This document shows positions 13,115 to 25,931 of a DNA stretch of 64,000 nt, one piece after another (positions within the stretch are counted from its first letter, which is position 1; every line of letters begins with the position of its first letter). A program made the translations under genes and the position numbers. The DNA comes from Aphis gossypii. Taxonomy: Eukaryota > Arthropoda > Insecta > Hemiptera > Aphididae. The stretch spans positions 84,662,604 through 84,726,603 of the forward strand of contig NC_065531.1 in NCBI RefSeq assembly GCF_020184175.1. The letters are read 5' to 3'. Below the pieces are notes generated by a model, which was not told the DNA's origin, did no database searches, and worked only from the letters and a program-made list of their open reading frames with translations.

Positions 13115-16100
13115 ATGTGAATTAGAATTTATAGGGCAATATAACGGTAAAAGGCAAGTGGAAACTTTATTTTTGGTTTTAAACCTTTCTACCACAGCCA
13201 AAGTCATCATTTAGAGTGGAATATAGGTTTATATTGTGTGTTTTGTTTCCAAAAATCTTATTTCAAGTGTAGGAAATGTATTTCTTAGTATTAGTATAAA
13301 CCTACCTAACCAATAAAATAAACTTAACCTTCATAAATTACAATTTACAAATGTTTTAAAATAAAAATGTATTAATAATAGATACTAATATAAATAAAAC
13401 GTGTTATGAAGGTTACTCAATTAGTTTTCGGATTTTTTTTTTCATTTGGTAAATCAACAAAATATTAAACAATTCTATTTATATACGATAAAAGCTTTCA
13501 TGTAAAATTAACATGATATAGTTTTAAGTACGCCATGTGTTTATATCAAATTATGCTACGTATTATAATTAGATAAATATAAATGTCAGTAATTTTTAGT
13601 AAAATTAGTAAAATGACTTAATTGGTTCAATTCACAAAAACTTTAAAAATGTGCACAATATTATATTCAATCTATTGAACTTCTTAAACATTTTCACTTT
13701 TTTTACAAAAAATATTTACATTTAATAAAATTTATTAAATACTTTTTCTTATTTAAAATTCATTCTATTATAAATATTATTATTAATCTATAAAGGACAG
13801 TCTGCATACAATTTACAAAGAACATATTTTAAGCTTTTTTAATACACAAATACGTATTATTGAACAATCGTTATGTCACTTTCTCTCAGTATCAAATAAA
13901 TATGAAATTAGTTCTGAACTAAAAATATTTTCTAGTAATTTTATTATGAGTAGTTCATTTCCCGGTAGTTTTGTAAATATTTTTCGTATATTTGGGGATT
14001 ACATTTTGAAGGAACTGTATTCATTAGCTTCAAATTTATCATTCATGTTTTCAATATATGTACATAAAAATGTCCGATGTTCATTTTTTTTTTTTTTTTT
14101 TTGTATACTCCAAGGCAATAGCAATATTAAACATTGAATTTAATTTTACAATAATAAACTGGTATATATCAAATAACAAAATATGTACTTCTTTTTTCGT
14201 TCTTCATAAGCTTTAATTAAAAAAATTTTAAATATGAATAGGTATACACATAGCAGTCTAAACACCTGTTCATAATGTGGACAACAAAATGCATATTTTA
14301 ACAAACTTATATTCAAAAGTATCGTAGGCAAGAATTTGTAATATGTTATCATTTTATAGAATCAGTCTCAGAACTTATATTACATTTAGAATTATCTATA
14401 AAAATCTATTATTATTTTTTTAGTTTTTCTTTACTATTGTTAATCAACTATTTTAAGACTTTAATTTATCAAACTAAGGATTTAATAAAATTAAATGGAT
14501 CGTTATGGCTCACTTAACCATGTTTAAGAGGTCAATAGCACACTATTTATTCATTAAATGATAAGTAATTGTTTAGGCAACCTGGAATAATTAATTTGCA
14601 TTCTACTTTAATCGAATATAGATAATCATATCAAATGAAATAATAAAACCACTTTTATTTTTAGTTCATATAGTGTAATATTGTGTATATTAATTATTGA
14701 AATATAAATATAAATTAATACGTTTGAGTCAACTATGCATTGTGTAGTATTTTTTAACTTTAAGACAATTTTACTCGTCGAATCGAATAGGCATTCTATT
14801 TGTTGTCCACGTCGTATATACTAAAAAAATAAAACACGAACCTATTCATAATAATTATTTTTGTTTAATTTTTATTATAATTAAACCGTTTTGACTTTAT
14901 CATCTTTTAGTTAAAAGGAATACAGTTTAAATGGTAACATCTCTTAACTCACAGAATCCGTTGGTTTGTTCGGATTTTCTCATACGCATTTTCCACTTGG
15001 TTGAGATCACGCATAAAGTAAAGAAATGAACCCCTTCATCACATTTGTCCGAGGTACGTGATTGGCCAACTGAAACGGCATAATGCTCTCTTAGATATTC
15101 AGAGAAGAAGAGAAGTTTAATACATATATATAGATATACGCATATAGGATAAAAAAAAAAAGAATACTAACCTCGCATTACTATTGGTAGTGGGAAATGG
15201 TCCGCGTATTTCGGAGTCATGTCCTGTTCTCTTTCCTTTCACCCACTCTCCAATCATATAATATGTACCTATTTCTCTCCACATCACCTTTTTGTGGCCG
15301 ATATTTAGTATGCGACACTTTAACTAGTCCATTTGACCCTGCACCTGCAATCCGTAGCGTATATATATAAAAAAACAACAAAATGCATCAGACCAGTATT
15401 AACTCTTTACGTATTATGTGAACTATACCTACTATACTAACTTTTTTACTGATAACTTATCAATACCTATGTACAATATGGACTATCAAACATAATATTA
15501 ATTATAGGTTCCTACTGTAAACTAAAATTTAAAAAATGTATATAACTATTATTAATGTATTTAAAAATAAATTTCATGTATTAATTTTATAAAAAAAACT
15601 CTACACATTTAATTAAATTTTTAGACAATCATAATATATTAAAATAATAGTTTCTCTTAAATAACTTATTTTTATGACTAACTGTTGAATTAAAAATGAT
15701 TTTATTCTATGAATATAATTTCACTTGATGAAATGTGATTTATAATTAAATATTCATTTTTAATATTTTAATTTAAAATGTACCAATGTATATACTATGG
15801 TATTATGGTTTGTTGGTCTCGCAAAGAATATAGTAACCTATATAATTATATAATATAATTAATTAAATTCGGAAATCCCATTAGTTTTGATTTTCAAATG
15901 TGAGGAATAGGTACTTGGATTTAATATCATGCGACATTAGGTTATAATACCCTATCGTTCAATAATTTAAATCAAATACTATAATCTCTCATAGTATAAT
16001 CAGTTTAGTTGTTTTCATGTAATACGATACAGTTAATAAACAATAATAATACAATTCATATGGTTAAGTAGAAATATTTAATTTCAAGTATTTATAAGAT

Positions 16101-19100
16101 ATAAAATAATTATCAAAATATTTTAGATCTTTTGTATAATATACCAACATTTAATTTTGTTTAGTTTACTTCCAATTAATGAATTATATTACATAATTTT
16201 TTTAATTTAAAAACACTCTTGAACACAATATAACTTGATACAATATTCCTAACAAGTTCAAATACCAATAAAAAAATATCGAACAAACATGTTCAAAGTA
16301 TATTTTTATAATTATTTAAAATTCCAAATTTAACAAAATGTATTTAAATTAAAATGTATACAATTTTTTATCTTCATACTTATGATTTAAAAATTTAATA
16401 CAAGGATTCAAATAAATTTTTGTTACAAGGCATTATTTTAAGCTATAGAGAGAAACGTTTATTAATTTAATATAAGTGATACGTATACGTAGGCTAGTCT
16501 GGGTTACCGTACCTACGTAAAAAAAATATTCAATAACTTGTTTGAATTACATTTTGTTTTGTGTTATTATACCATATATTAATATGAAAACATATCTTGA
16601 ACTTTATTCAATAATATATTTGACCATACAATGCAGTCTGTTGACTAAATATTTCAACGATAAATATTTTTTTGGCCATAATGAATAAAACGAATAAGCT
16701 GTTCTAGCTTCTAGCTGCTATCGCAAGAATAAACACAAATATTTTAGTATACAATAATATTATAGGTTTAAATAATAAATGCATTTTATACTGGACAATT
16801 CATAAAATCCATATTTCATTATAAATTATAAGTTTATAAAATAACATATTATTACAAATAAATAAATAAATATATGAAATAAGCTGTTATACTCTTGAAG
16901 ATGATCCAATAATGAGTAAATATGAATAACATTTTATTTCGAATATTAAACTATAGGAAAAAAAAATATTATAATTTTATTCTTTTAGCATAAATTCATT
17001 TTAAATAGATGAATAAAATTATAAATTATATTAAAATATTAAAGATTACTTACATACTTTTGAAAATGATTAATGACAATTTTTAATTAAATATGGATAA
17101 TATTAAATTGTTATTCAATAATTTTAAATAGATAGACATTCATAGGTAAAACATAATATAATATATATTTTATTCCTATTACAATAATTACATTTTAACA
17201 ATTATGTACCAAATAGTAAACCTAGATAAAATCTATTTTAATCAAAAAAAAATGTCGATGGCCATAGTTATACTTTATTGTATAAGTTCTTCCTGTAACA
17301 TTATTGTATTTTCAGTTAAGATAAATAAAATTATTTAGTATTACTATTATTTGTTGTAATTTTAATATTTCCAAAATTGTATTAGTAATAATAATTTTTG
17401 TATAGTAAAAAAACTTCAATTGAAAATGTTAATGAAAAATCAGAAGAATAAAACTATTATTTTTAGTTATAGTTTCTTCCTGTATATTCTTGGAATTTAT
17501 TAAATTATAATTTTTTTTTTTTGTTACCAATTTAAAAGTTTCATCATAAATATATATACATGTTGGTATTTTAAATTATGTGCATGCTGATTTAGTTAAA
17601 ATAAGAGTGTATGAAATTAAAAACAAAGTTATATTTTTCCATAATTTTATTAAAATAATTCTTAACTTTAGATTTTATAGATACTTTTGTATTTTGAATA
17701 ATGAAATAGTTTATCAATCATCAGGATATTTTCCATTCGATAATTATCATAGTTATTATAACTATTAATTATAAAATTGTTTTTAAAAATAAAACCAAAG
17801 TATTGTAATAAAAGAAACAGAATATTGTAAATCTTATAAATATGACGGAATACACACCAATATCTTCAAAGGAACCCTACATCGAAAGCGTCAAAACTAT
17901 TTTGATTTCTGACTTTTAAGGTATAATATATTTATTTATACCAGGTGATAGGTAGGATATATAACTAATGTGGATCGTTACGTTCTTGTATACATTCGAT
18001 TTCTCGGGATCTTACCTACAATAATTAGACCTAAAAATATATTCATAATAAAATTAGTCCTCAGTACTTACATAAATTAAATAATTTTAAAATTTTAGAA
18101 ATATACTAAATGAATTTTATTTTAATTCTATACCATAGTATTTGTGAGAAAAATGTTCAAAATTATTTACGATTTTAGATGAGAAGATAAAAAAACGTAA
18201 GCGTCTTTCAAAGGAAAATAAACTGTAATAACTAATAATTGAATATCTTAAATAAAATTGTATTAGTAACGTAAAAACTAGTAAGTATCTACTTATAATA
18301 ATATTATGCATTTATTCAATTAAATTATTATCAAATATTATTTGACTAAAATCCATACTAAGAAACTTACAATAATATAATAAATATATTTATATCATAG
18401 TATATCAATCATTATAATTCACTTTAAGAATGTAATTTTATTTTATTATTATTATTACACAATTTCAATAATAGAACTATATTAAAAAACTTCAATAGTT
18501 AAATTAACACCTGTAATATAAAAGAATAATTGTCATCCTTTAACGTCATTTCAGTGGTTTTAGGATAATCGTAATATTATAACTATGTATTAAGTTTAAA
18601 ACTGATGAAAATATTTCTTACATTCTAGTAATCATAGTAGTGAACTATGAGAATACAAATAACAAGTTATATTTTTAAATTATATTAATTATTAATTATT
18701 ATCATTATTTTTCTATATATATATGGTTTTTATAGTGTAAATATCATTTATATAGATACATTTTTATTTAAATTAGTTATAACTTCTTTCTGCTTCCATT
18801 TTTCGTCCCTGACTTTCGTATAATTAATAATGGTATAACATACTGTTCTTGTTATTCCGCAAATTGATCACATTCATTAATATGTATTTTATCTTAAACT
18901 TTTATATTTTAGGTTCACTCTTTTCCATTAAGTATTTGCATTATATGATAAATTGTTGGTCTATTCAAATTTTTATATAAAAATAACATTCGGTATAATA
19001 TGTTATATGGGGTTGGTAGTTATATGATAGATAAGTAGTCATTTAATATTTAATATTTTAAAAAATTAATAATAAAATATCTAAGCTTTTGCTTAATGTA

Positions 19101-19500
19101 TTTATACATATAACTATTATTTATTTTTTTTAAAAAAATGATTGTTTTATTAGTCTAGTACTAAGTTAATTTATATGAATTTAGAAAAATAATTGAGAAA
19201 AATTGTAAATTCACCTATGTTATTTCAATAAAATGTTATATAAAAAATCAAATAATTGATATTTGTAAAATTTTTTGTATTTAAATTAATGGAACTAATG
19301 GGCTAGGATAATTTCTTACTATAATAAAAACATTTCAAGCATAAATAGTTAGAAATGTAACTTAGAGAGCTTAGTATTAGCATGGTTATACATTTAACTG
19401 TAGAAAAACACAATATCATAAAATCTAAAGAGATCAAAATGTATTTTTTCCAACTGTCTGGAATAAAGAATTTTAATAACAATCATCACCTATAATACTG
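13115..19500. other. Long AT-rich stretch without a gene
   Basis: Mostly A/T-rich with poly-T near 14088-14102. A slightly richer stretch at 14940-15370 (pyrimidine-rich, several CG words) shows no sustained frame. No transposon motif, array or splice-bounded frame was found. Confidence 0.5.
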
Positions 19501-20500
19501 CGAACAATAATATTACGTTTCGCAGTATTTGTGATTAACGGACATTTTCAATCGTTCTTTCGCAGGGGCGAATAAATGGAATAATTTATCTCGCACGTTT
19601 ATTGTATAACATACCTACTCGCGTTGTGTTTGACGTCAAAAACGGTCTTAAAATCAATATCGGATGGGATCTAGGGCACGTTGAACTCGATAAATAATAC
19701 GGCTGGAAGTTTATTTGCATTTTGGATGCGAGCAATGCATTCGTTATAGTCCTCGTATATTATAACAATATCACACACACACACATACACACATACACAT
19801 ATATATGTAGAGAGAGAAATGCGTTTAGTAAACCTTTGCAGCGTGCGATATGTGACGCCAGACTGTGTACATATACTGCACACGCCACACACGCACGCTA
19901 CGCGCATTCATCATCAATATTCTAAGCCCATTGTACTGTTATGCAGTCATCATGAACTCGACTTGACAAAAATTGGAGAGTGTAAATTAGTCGCCTGTTG
20001 TGTCAATACGGAAAATATGCGCGTCACAACGGTAATATAACACAATAATAATATAATCGAGGTAATTGTAATGTTGACGGACGCGAGTCACGCCGACAGA
20101 CACCTAATATAGCAGAAATATTTGTCGAATAATAATAATAATGGTAATAATAACAGCCGGTAACATTGTAACAATAATATCCAAACTGCATGGTTCTTCT
20201 CTGACCGAGGCCTATGTGGTCATCGTATAAATAAAATACATTTATATCTTCGTCTTCGTGATCATCGATCGTAGATAACCATTTAAATGATTCACACTGC
20301 GATGAGTATATGTGCATAGGTCGATAACGCTCACGCGAGTGTTTCCTTGCATTATACCATCTGACTATATCAGATACCATAATAATTCTGAACAATGAAC
20401 GTATAAATAAAAATAGTATATTGAAATCCTGCCTATTAAGCACTAATGGATAATGAACTTTTCATCAAGCCAACACCCAAACGAACACGCATCAATGAAT
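19500..20500. other. G+C-richer island with a minus-strand ORF
   Basis: Contains CA/TA-type microsatellite sequence (about 19775-19806) and many CG dinucleotides. A minus-strand frame is open from 20443; its first ATG is at 20380 and it ends at 20024 (118 residues). It begins MVSDIVRWYNARKHSRERYR. An AAT/TAA triplet run supplies a Y-rich tract, and the end is arginine- and leucine-rich. There is no signal peptide or known motif. It is probably fortuitous, helped by the lower stop-codon density here. Confidence 0.2.
19631..19638. promoter_or_regulatory. CRE-type palindrome TGACGTCA
   Basis: Perfect 8-bp CREB/ATF consensus at the left edge of the 19.5-20.5 kb island, followed by AACGG (Myb-type core) at 19641-19645. 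Binding is inferred from the consensus only. Confidence 0.3.
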
Positions 20501-22490
20501 CGAGTGACAGAGATAAAAAAAAAAAAAAACTACGGACAAAAATATTATAATCGGAAGTGGTAAATAGAAAAAATTATTTAAAGATTCATCATAAACATTA
20601 CAGTTTATTACCTGTTAATAAAAAAATAAAAAATATTATAAATTAAATAAGTAAATATAAAATAAAACTATCGTTTTTAGTTGAATAATTTTAATAATAA
20701 ATCATACAAATATAGGTATTGAAGATCGTAGAATAGTAAAGACAAAATTAGGTATAAAGTACTCGTTTATCTGAAACATGTGACATGCATTAGCTGATAA
20801 TATGTTAGGATTTAGCCTATATTTACCATAAGATACAAAGTACAATATTACGAATTATAAGCTAAAAACTAGGCCACTGACATATAAGAAAAAATACGAG
20901 TAATTTGTTTAAACCAAAGTATTTTAATTCTGAATATTTGACTCAAAAGTTTTTTTTATTATTTATTTATGTGAAAGGATTTTTTTTGTTGTAGTATAGA
21001 AATGATATGTTATTATAATAATTGGGCAAAGGGGTAAAAGCGTCTCTCGGTCAATTTCTTAAGCTCTGAATATATATTAATTCAAAATAGCATATTATGA
21101 GGTACAATATTTAATAATTTAACAAGCGCCTGGTGCATGTAATGATATATTAGTGTTTAATGTACATATTTTTTCGATGATAGTAAAATTATATTAATTG
21201 ACTAACTTTTAGTTCTTGTAATAAACACAATAATAATATATTATTACGGGTTGTAACGTATAAACTACCATAATATTATTGGCAAAAAATCAACAACAAA
21301 AAAAACTACAAGTACCTACTGGCAACCACATAAGACGGTGTAACGGCGATATCACGTTCATTTCGTGACAAAATAAATTCCTTATAAATTATCGACCAGC
21401 GTGCGCTATCATCGTAGTGTAGTTCTCTATTAGGTTTATGACGTTATCACGGAATGCTACTGCTCAGCTTTTATTTTTATTTTTTGTTTGTTTGTTTTTT
21501 TTTTGTCTTAGCTGTTTTACTGTTAGTTGGATAAAATAAAAAAATAGAGCCGTGATGTAGAATTGTTTTCATTTCTTAGCTAATACTAATCGATACAATA
21601 TCACACAAATACTCCGAACACTATTATCATCATGCACACAGAGCCACTCTGTTCGAAAAACGTCGATTACTCGCAGCCGGTCCCGGAGGTATATTATAGG
21701 ATCGTCACGCGTAACATATTATTCTAAACGAGCAAAAGTAACGAAATAACACACGATCGTGGATATTCTGTAGGCATCGCATTGCGTTGCAATGTAATAA
21801 TATTGTGTCATACGGTTGTAGGCATAACGCGGGTGTTGTGATAACGATAATTTATAATAATATGATTATAAATATACGTATTACCATGACACCGATGTGA
21901 AAAAAAAACCAACATAAATCTACAACGGTGCAGGTAGTGTGACATCTCATCCGTCGCAATCTATATATTTTGTAGTATTGCGGTACGATTCCATATTTTT
22001 TACCTTTTTACTAAAAAAAAAAAACACATCAGAATTGCGCATTTTTTTTCTTTTTGTACTCCACAAAATACAACACGATTGCTCATAAAAAATATTTCAT
22101 ATTATCGCTAAAAATAATTAAAGTTTAAGATAATCACATAATAATATAGTGTAGTTAATAGCAATAATATGTCATTTTAGTTGTACGATTGAAATTATTA
22201 ATTATACATAATATTTAATATCCACGACAACTAAACGGTATTAAAAACTGTTCCAATATTATACGTCTATTTCAAAATAATATACTGAGTATTAATTGTA
22301 GTGTAAAAAATCACTATAGACTTTATACGATGATTGAGAATTTTGTGTCAAAACCGATGACAATGTACAATTTTTATTGTGTGCGATAGTGTTGGATTTT
22401 TTTTTTTTATGTAAAAAGAGTGCAATTGTGTTACGCTCATATTACTGTATAATAATAGGATATGACACATTATTAGGTACTGTTATTAAT
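20500..22490. other. Mixed AT-rich sequence grading into an island
   Basis: A/T-rich to about 21300, then patches with CG words (21320-21460 and 21590-21840), including TCACG...CGTGA near 21353-21370. No gene is supportable. It probably forms the left shoulder of the 22.5-kb island. Confidence 0.4.
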
Positions 22491-22513
22491 ATTATTATTT
22501 CGTTGCCGTGACG

Positions 22514-22546
22514 CGCGTGTGTTTACCGGAATAATACACACACGCG
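22514..22546. repeat. Inverted repeat, 9-bp arms
   Basis: CGCGTGTGT at 22514-22522 is the reverse complement of ACACACGCG at 22538-22546, with a 15-base spacer. It could be a hairpin or a paired binding site inside the CpG-rich island. Confidence 0.85.
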
Positions 22547-22608
22547 AACTGATCGACATCAGTCATCCCTGGCATCGCGTCGCTCTTTTAAGCCCGCACA
22601 CGAGGTCG

Positions 22609-22616
22609 TGACGTCA
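22609..22616. promoter_or_regulatory. CRE palindrome TGACGTCA
   Basis: A second perfect CREB/ATF consensus in the window, centrally placed in the CpG-rich island, about 65 bases before the Myb-type cluster. Confidence 0.4.
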
Positions 22617-22678
22617 TGCATTAACCTTTTCGCCTCCACCCGGGCCGTTTCGGTTCACCGTTTTCGGACCTTCGGTTT

Positions 22679-22708
22679 TAACGGTCCGTTAAGCACTTGC
22701 CGTTAAGC
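22679..22708. promoter_or_regulatory. Cluster of three Myb-type sites
   Basis: TAACGGTCCGTTA (22679-22691) is a perfect odd palindrome containing two opposed AACGG cores. CCGTTAAGC (22686-22694) is repeated exactly at 22700-22708. The known Myb recognition element is YAACKG, so three cores lie within 30 bases, with CACTTG between the second and third. Function is inferred from the consensus. Confidence 0.4.
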
Positions 22709-22960
22709 CTCGTCCACCGTATCATTATCAATAATAAACGCAAGCGGATGTGAACGTTTACCATACGCGTAAATGCAGTCTATGTCTCTGTCAGTGTATC
22801 CCTCTATATATTTCTCTTTCTCTCTCACAGTACAGTATGTCTCTGTACGTGTTTCTCTCACGTGTGTAATTCAAGGCACGAGTTCGAAATCATCCCCTAT
22901 ATGCCACCGGTCTTTGCATATATATATACCTATATAATGTTCAATTTTAAGGGACGAAAT

Positions 22961-24300
22961 ATGTTATAATACGACAAGGGGACGAGATAGAAATCTACCC
23001 TGTTGCAAAAATTTAAATCAATTACTATTTTCATCATTACGATTTTAACGACTAATGAGGTCGATTCAATATGATTTCGACAAAAATATACATTAAATAT
23101 TTACGATTATGTAAAACGTTTTGTTGAACTTATTATTGTTGTTATTGATATTTGTTGAATTGTAGACATAGTCCTGCTTGTAAATAAAGAAATGAATAAA
23201 TAAATATATACGATTTTTTTTCAATAACTATTAGTAAAGTCTACAATTACAGGACAATGAATAGTACAATTAATACAAAACACAACGTAATAAGATTTCA
23301 TTGTGTAAAATTAAATTTTTTTTGGAGGTAGAGTTTTTAATGGCATAGGTTATAGCCTCTATCGTTAGATTAAAATATATCTTATTGCAGATTTAAGTTT
23401 AAGTTTTTTTTATATAGGTCTTTAATAGACTACATTTAAAAAGCAAAATATTTTCCTTTGAGTTGTTGAGAATATGATATCAGTGTTGAGTAATTTGGAC
23501 AGCATTTTATCATTTTACGTGTTAAATAGTAATGGAGTTTTGCATAGGTTTCATAGAAATAAAATAAAGGAACTTAGTAGAATGATTATTTAATTTAAAT
23601 TTGAGATATCTCTATTTATCAAAACATTAGAAAATGAATATATTTCTAAATTTTAATTTTAATTTTTGTTGATTTTCTATATGATTTATTTTTATAGAGG
23701 GTATACACATCTGCAATGTTGGCAGGTAGAGTACATGGAGCCGTTTTTTTTTTTTTTACGTTCTTTAAAAAGAGTTTCATGTCGTGAATATAGTTTTTCT
23801 CATGAGACTGACAGCTTTTAAAATTAGAAAGACGAGCGGTGAAATTTTGCTAAGGTCCTGGCAATTGACTTCTCCCATCACAAATCCTGAAACTACACAG
23901 TACTAAGAACTCCTGCTGTATTATTTCGTTGAATACTAAACATTCATATCTAAGTATTCTCATTGTTTTCTATTACATTGTGGAGAATTTGAGGAATTAA
24001 ATAGTTTAGACAACCGCAACTATACACGAATTTCCTCTACCCAATCACAGAACTACATTTAACGTTCTATTTTTTGATATCGTGCGTATACGGGGAAATT
24101 GAATCCTTATACTGCATATTATACGCTCCGAAGAACGAAGAACGATGAAGTCGAAATTGATTTATCAAAGAAACGATGTTGTAATAGATATACAAAATTA
24201 GTGTCAGTATCTCATATAATATATATACACGGGTACACGGTTTGTGCAAGACCAACTGGGATGGATATTTAATTAAATCAGTTTTCGTATCCATTCGAAA
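22961..24300. other. AT-rich interval with possible decayed minus-strand frames
   Basis: From 23850 to 24036 the minus strand shows short protein-like frames separated by stops, for example 24036-23950 beginning RKFVYSCGCLNYLIPQILHN. They resemble eroded transposon coding sequence, but no diagnostic motif is present. The rest is A/T-rich without a supportable feature. Confidence 0.25.
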
Positions 24301-24395
24301 TTTCTTAATTAACAAGTACCGAACGTCGCCGTCGGATCTACTCGCGCTTCTTCGCCTGGCTGACGTCGGTGCACGTCAAGTTAGCCACTTCGAGT

Positions 24396-24662
24396 ATGGT
24401 GTCCACAACAAGTGCTCATTTTTTCTTTTTTGACACGTTAATTTTTTCTGAAAATCATATTGATAAGACGACATGTTCTGCAGTAGCCGTGTGCTTATGT
24501 GAACGAGCGAATAATGTGTACAACCCTATGGTTTCATGTACATGGGCACAAACTTCTACACAGAAGCGTATTGTGTGCAACGTGTTGGAACGTACTTACA
24601 CAATAAGCCCAAGTCTTCTGCCACCGGAATTCGTAAAACTCTTAAAACGCATCAGTTGTTAG
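24396..24662 (+). CDS. Hypothetical 88-residue ORF in an island
   Basis: The frame is open from about 24309, and its first ATG is at 24396 (MVSTTSAHFFFFDTLIFSEN). Upstream of that ATG the open part is arginine-rich. The body has five to six cysteines and no recognisable domain, and it ends KLLKRISC at a TAG. Another plus-strand frame (24242-24433) and a short minus-strand frame overlap it, so the strand is uncertain. Stop codons are rarer here because of base composition, which favours chance ORFs. No donor or acceptor clearly bounds it. Hypothetical, function unknown. Confidence 0.18.
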   Translation: MVSTTSAHFFFFDTLIFSENHIDKTTCSAVAVCLCERANNVYNPMVSCTWAQTSTQKRIVCNVLERTYTISPSLLPPEFVKLLKRISC

Positions 24663-24850
24663 CGGACTAGCCCACCAAGTCGGGGCATCCGTGCGGGGTG
24701 CAGCGGTGGTATAGTGGTGATGTTGGTGGTAGTGGTGGCAATATGGCGGTTTTGTGAATTGGAAAACTTTTCTTCACCAACCACCGCGGCGCGGCCGTTT
24801 ATTATAATCAAACCGACGGTTGTGGGACATTATTATTTCGTTCACGGAAA
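24663..24850. promoter_or_regulatory. GGT-rich and GC-rich promoter-like island
   Basis: A GGT/GTGGT-rich tract (about 24705-24738) runs into CAATATGGCGG (24739-24749), which fits the YY1/Pleiohomeotic-type word AANATGGCGG. CCGCGGCGCGGCCG follows at 24784-24797. Such sequence is exceptional in this AT-rich window. Direction and target gene are unknown. Confidence 0.35.
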
Positions 24851-24949
24851 ATAAAATATATATATATTTTTTTTAATTTAAATTCTAAACGATACAAATT
24901 AGTCATAATTACTTACTTACCCACTATATATATATATGTATTATATATA

Positions 24950-24975
24950 TATGTATATATTATAATATATACATA
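24950..24975. repeat. Perfect 26-bp palindrome
   Basis: Centred between 24962 and 24963, every base from 24950 to 24975 pairs with its mirror position. The core is GTATATATTA/TAATATATAC. It lies beside (TA)n blocks and may have formed from them, but the G/C positions also match. Confidence 0.85.
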
Positions 24976-25640
24976 CTTATTATTTCATCGAACTTATGTA
25001 AACTTCTAGATACTTCACGATCAGTTTTGTTCTTATTAACCAAATACCCTATTAATACTGTTGCGAGGTTTATATATTTATACGATATAACTCATAACAG
25101 AATATTTTAATGAGATTGTTAATAATATAGGAAACGTGAACATATAAACAATAGTAAAAAATATCATGGCGAGTTAAAGAAAATTCATTAACTCATAAAA
25201 AAACTATAAATTAATATAAATATAACAACACACTATTATATAAAAATAATTAAATAGAAAATATCTAATCTGCAATAAAATAATTAATACAAAACTATGT
25301 TTGATCTGTTTAGAATAGGTACGTTCTTTTATATTATATAATAATGACGAGAGTATAAGGGGTAATGCACCGAATGATTTTAAGAAATAGAATGGAACCA
25401 TTTGTCGAGCGGAAAGAAAAGGACATTCAAATGAGATGCGAGGAAATAATATAATAAGCACTATTTTAACTTTATTATTGTACTCAATCTTGGAAATATA
25501 TTCTTTGAACCACCCCGTTCTTTATTCTACATAGCTCGTTTGTTTATGTCTCTACGTGATACTGAATACCAACCTTATCAAGTATAAGTTAATGAGGAAA
25601 ATATGTTTAGTCTTGAAAAGACTACCTATATCGAGCGACG
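24976..25640. other. AT-rich interval
   Basis: A/T-rich sequence. A minus-strand 85-codon frame at 25204-25461 is hydrophobic and low in complexity, and was not accepted as a gene. Nothing else is supportable. Confidence 0.4.
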
Positions 25641-25658
25641 ACCCATTCCATAGATCGT

Positions 25659-25689
25659 ATTTAAATTTAAGCCCCCCGAGCGCTCAGTG
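25659..25689 (+). promoter_or_regulatory. Weak core-promoter-like arrangement
   Basis: TATTTAA (25659-25665) and TCAGTG (25684-25689, presumed +1 at 25686) lie in an abrupt GC-rich patch with GGACGAACG just downstream. The TATA-to-initiator spacing (27) is slightly short. No coding exon is seen downstream within a few hundred bases. Confidence 0.22.
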
Positions 25690-25892
25690 ACGGACGAACG
25701 CAACTCGTGTCACATTACTGGGCGGTAATAATATAAGACACTCATCTCGTATACCCCTCAGAGAATTTGAAACTGGTGGCTTTTTAAAATTACGTCATAT
25801 TTCAAGCTTGAGCTTGCCATCGTCTATATTTATGTAATACAAGGAAAAGGCTTCGTAAAACATAAATACAGTAATAACCAACCTGTCTCGTT

Positions 25893-25900
<8 letters not shown>

Positions 25901-25930
<30 letters not shown>
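25901..25930. repeat. (TAT)10 microsatellite
   Basis: Ten pure TAT/TTA trinucleotides, preceded by TTTATTTA and followed by a T run. Confidence 0.95.

Positions 25931-25931
<1 letters not shown>

Larger units (their letters stand above)
22495..22960. promoter_or_regulatory. CpG-rich island, probable promoter or enhancer
   Basis: The most G+C- and CpG-dense stretch of the window (about 22500-22760). It combines a 9-bp-arm inverted repeat, a perfect CRE, three Myb-type cores and a CACTTG E-box-like word. A TCAGTG initiator-like word (22791-22796) and a pyrimidine tract ending in CACAG (22830) follow on the plus strand. No TATA box is at the proper distance, and the direction of any transcription is unknown. 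Clustering of consensus sites in an isolated island suggests regulatory function, by inference. Confidence 0.45.
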
